Origin: Mesorhizobium sp. | GTDB lineage: Bacteria > Pseudomonadota > Alphaproteobacteria > Rhizobiales > Rhizobiaceae | NCBI GenBank assembly: GCA_019635735.1 | Contig: JAHBYX010000007.1 | Span: 239,811 to 303,810, forward strand | Direction of reading: 5' to 3' | Length of the DNA stretch: 64,000 nucleotides | Part shown: positions 62,557 through 64,000 of the stretch, piece by piece | Layout: each line of letters opens with the position of its first letter | Position numbering within the stretch: the first letter of the stretch is position 1 | Program-made: the position numbers and the translations under genes | The notes under the pieces: model-generated | What the model was told of the DNA's origin: nothing | Database searches by the model: none | Seen by the model: the letters and a program-made list of their open reading frames with translations, nothing else

Positions 62557-62973
62557 TCAGTCGATGATCTCGCCGCCGCCCTCGGCCTTCATGCGGGCGA
62601 GGCCTTCCTTCATCTCGCGCAGCCGCTCGGGCGGGTGGCCCTGCCACTTCGTCACTTCGCCCACGACGCGCAGCGGGTCGCGCGAGCGGTAGGATAGGGT
62701 CGGATTGCCGGGGAATTTCTTGTCCGTCAGGTTGGGATCGTCCTCGACCGGGCCGGTCGGCTCCACGACATAGATCCGCTCCGGCCGGTCCCCCGCCGCG
62801 AGCTCGGCGCCCCATACCGCGGCGTCGAGCGTGGCGGAGAAATACACCCATGACAGAGGCCCGGCTTCGGTGAAGTTCGACCCGTGGCCGACCACGATCA
62901 GCCCTCCCGGTTCCAGATCCGCCCTGGTCCCGTGGAAGAACGACTGGGCAAACATGCTTGGCTTGGCTGACAT
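62557..62973 (-). CDS. arr: Arr-type rifampin ADP-ribosyltransferase
   Basis: This 138-residue protein matches the Arr family, which inactivates rifamycins by ADP-ribosylation with NAD. The typical layout is visible: FFHGTRADLEPGGLI near the start, SNFTEAGPLSWVYFSATLDAA, IYVVEPTGPVEDDPN, KKFPGNPTLSYRSRDPLRVV and GHPPE. Length is as expected. The ATG at 62973 follows GGAG. It shares its direction with the SDR gene but lies 104 bp upstream of it. No mobile element is attached. Confidence 0.92.
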   Translation of the reverse strand: MSAKPSMFAQSFFHGTRADLEPGGLIVVGHGSNFTEAGPLSWVYFSATLDAAVWGAELAAGDRPERIYVVEPTGPVEDDPNLTDKKFPGNPTLSYRSRDPLRVVGEVTKWQGHPPERLREMKEGLARMKAEGGGEIID

Positions 62974-63089
62974 CGGTGCTCCGCTCGTGGGGATGAATGG
63001 TGCCGGGAGGCCGGCGTGACGCTTGGGGAGGTGGGGAAGTAGGCGGGGTGGGGGAGAAGTCAAGTGGGGCGGTGGGGAAGCGCGCGCAA

Positions 63090-63263
63090 TCTCTCCCCTC
63101 GAGGGAGAGAAAGCAATTTCAACATCTTAGCCGAAGGGTAAGTGTTAGAAATTGCAAGTGAGGGGAGTTCCCGGCGCAACGGCGCAGCCCCCTCTCTTGC
63201 AAATTCTAAGGACTTGGCTTCGCCAAGCCCAAGAATTTGCTTTCTCCCCCTCCAGGGGGGAGA
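63090..63263. repeat. Composite palindromic repeat, copy A (left of DUF559 gene)
   Basis: Five consecutive hairpins cover the element: TCTCTCCC/GGGAGAGA (63090-63110); GCAATTTC/GAAATTGC (63113-63155); GCAAGTGAGGGG/CCCCTCTCTTGC (63154-63200); GCAAATTCT/AGAATTTGC (63199-63240) with inner CTTGGC/GCCAAG; TCTCCCCC/GGGGGGAGA (63243-63263). The order of units is itself mirror-like about the middle hairpin. The next gene starts 50 bp further on. Confidence 0.85.
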
Positions 63264-63312
63264 TAGACGCGCTCCACCGCCTTGGCTAATTTTCCATTCA
63301 GGGGAGTGGGAG

Positions 63313-63675
63313 ATGGGGCAGCGGGTTCCCAGGCGACATCTGGAGTTCGCGCGGCAGATGCGCGCCGAGCCGACCAAGGCCGAGAACATCCTGTGGCAGG
63401 CGCTACGCAACCGCCAGCTCGAAGGGCTCAAGTTCAAGCGGCAGCAGCCCGTGGACGGTGTCATCGTCGATTTCGTCTGCTTCGAGACCAGGCTGATCGT
63501 CGAGGTGGACGGCGGCCAGCATTCCGGCTCGACGCGCGACACGGTGCGGGACGATCGATTTGCGGCAGCCGGCTATCTCACACTGCGGTTCTGGAACGAC
63601 GAGGTCGAGCGCAACATCGACGGCGTGTGCACCACGATCCTTGCGGAGGCGCTGCCAAGGCGGCGCGACGTCTGA
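63313..63675 (+). CDS. DUF559 (Vsr/restriction-endonuclease-fold) protein
   Basis: This 120-residue protein belongs to the DUF559 family with a PD-(D/E)xK nuclease-like fold. Likely active-site residues are in DGVIVDFVCFETRLIVEVDGGQH (Asp, Glu and Asp/Gln), followed by TVRDDRFAAAGYLTLRFWNDEV. The usual upstream helix FARQMRAEPTKAENILWQAL is present. The start at 63313 follows GGGGAGTGGGAG. It is bracketed by two copies of a composite palindromic repeat, about 50 bp before and 7 bp after. The biological function of the family is unknown. Confidence 0.88.
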   Translation: MGQRVPRRHLEFARQMRAEPTKAENILWQALRNRQLEGLKFKRQQPVDGVIVDFVCFETRLIVEVDGGQHSGSTRDTVRDDRFAAAGYLTLRFWNDEVERNIDGVCTTILAEALPRRRDV

Positions 63676-63682
63676 GCGCCTA

Positions 63683-63885
63683 TCTCCCCCTTGGAGGGGG
63701 AGAAAGCGAAATCAGCATCTTAGCGAAGCTAAGTGCTAGATTTCGCAAGAGAGGGGGCCTCTGGCACCGCCATCCTCCCAGCGTCGCGCCCCCTCTCTTG
63801 GATTTTCTACGACTTAGCTTCCGCACCCCTGCGGGCTGCTCCAGCTAAGACCGTGAAAATCCATTCTCCCCCTCCAGGGGGGAGA
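63683..63885. repeat. Composite palindromic repeat, copy B (right of DUF559 gene)
   Basis: The same five-hairpin order as copy A: TCTCCCCC/GGGGGAGA (63683-63703); GCGAAATC/GATTTCGC (63706-63746) with inner CTTAGC/GCTAAG; GCAAGAGAGGGGGC/GCCCCCTCTCTTG (63745-63800); GGATTTTC/GAAAATCC (63800-63862) with an extra inner hairpin; TCTCCCCC/GGGGGGAGA (63865-63885). Several arms differ from copy A by paired changes that keep the stem. The remaining 115 bp to the window end show no gene. Confidence 0.85.
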
Positions 63886-64000
63886 TCGCGCGCGACCGCC
63901 CGCGTTCGCCCTGCAACCGCAGCGCCTCTATGTGGAAAGAAAGTAGACTGCCCCCGGAGGTGCCGCCTGTACCGTCGCGCCGCGTCGCCGTTCGGATGGA

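Noticed and set aside
63090..63885. CRISPR array at the right end
   Set aside because: There are only two long copies around a gene, each made of hairpins, with no regular short repeat-spacer pattern and no cas gene.

Overview
The window is GC-rich, densely coding chromosomal DNA from an alphaproteobacterium. It is most likely a member of the Rhizobiales near Mesorhizobium and other Phyllobacteriaceae. This rests on a complete rhizobial-order dcw cluster running on into lpxC, bamD, recN and ligA, an alphaproteobacterial class A RNase P RNA, a long-linker FtsZ, GTG starts for ftsL and ftsQ, GANTC (CcrM-type) motifs, btaAB betaine-lipid genes and intergenic mosaic palindromes. Species cannot be named from sequence alone.

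Layout. 1-3.9 kb: amidase (cut by the window edge), DMT exporter, ornithine-decarboxylase-like enzyme and a small secreted protein. 3.9-7.1 kb: a minus-strand cell-wall set (GH25 lipoprotein, MltB-type transglycosylase, lrgA, lrgB). 7.3-11.1 kb: serine hydrolase, btaB and btaA with a tandem Pho box, and a cupin. 11.1-19.3 kb: a fused 5-oxoprolinase/hydantoinase divergent from a dctPQM TRAP transporter, a MarR-like regulator and a permease; a 26-bp palindrome lies between the divergent starts. 19.4-24.5 kb: lipoprotein, TerB-DnaJ protein, AmpD-like amidase, SLT transglycosylase, rnpB, secreted protein and a trans-sulfuration enzyme. 24.5-45.5 kb: the dcw cluster mraZ-rsmH-ftsL-ftsI-murE-murF-mraY-murD-ftsW-murG-murC-murB-(unknown)-ddlB-ftsQ-ftsA-ftsZ-lpxC, with an MraZ-type operator in front, a GANTC-dense promoter before ddlB and a strong terminator after ftsZ. 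45.6-50.4 kb: bamD, recN, ligA. 50.5-64 kb: a mixed region with azlCD, an M24B peptidase, sco1-prmA, cytochrome b561, creA, a hexapeptide transferase, a broken aldo/keto reductase, a Tat-exported L,D-transpeptidase, a GH19 endolysin overlapping a secreted protein, an SDR, an Arr-type ADP-ribosyltransferase, and a DUF559 nuclease-like gene between two composite palindromic repeats.

How it works together. Most of the window builds, remodels or divides the cell envelope. The dcw genes make lipid II and the divisome, lpxC starts lipid A, bamD inserts outer-membrane proteins and btaAB replace phospholipid when phosphate is short. At least five muralytic enzymes and one L,D-transpeptidase remodel peptidoglycan. 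The most unusual features are the nuclease-repeat cassette at the right end, the GH19/secreted-protein pair, seven GANTC sites before ddlB, and four 11-bp-phased Pho half-sites before btaA.
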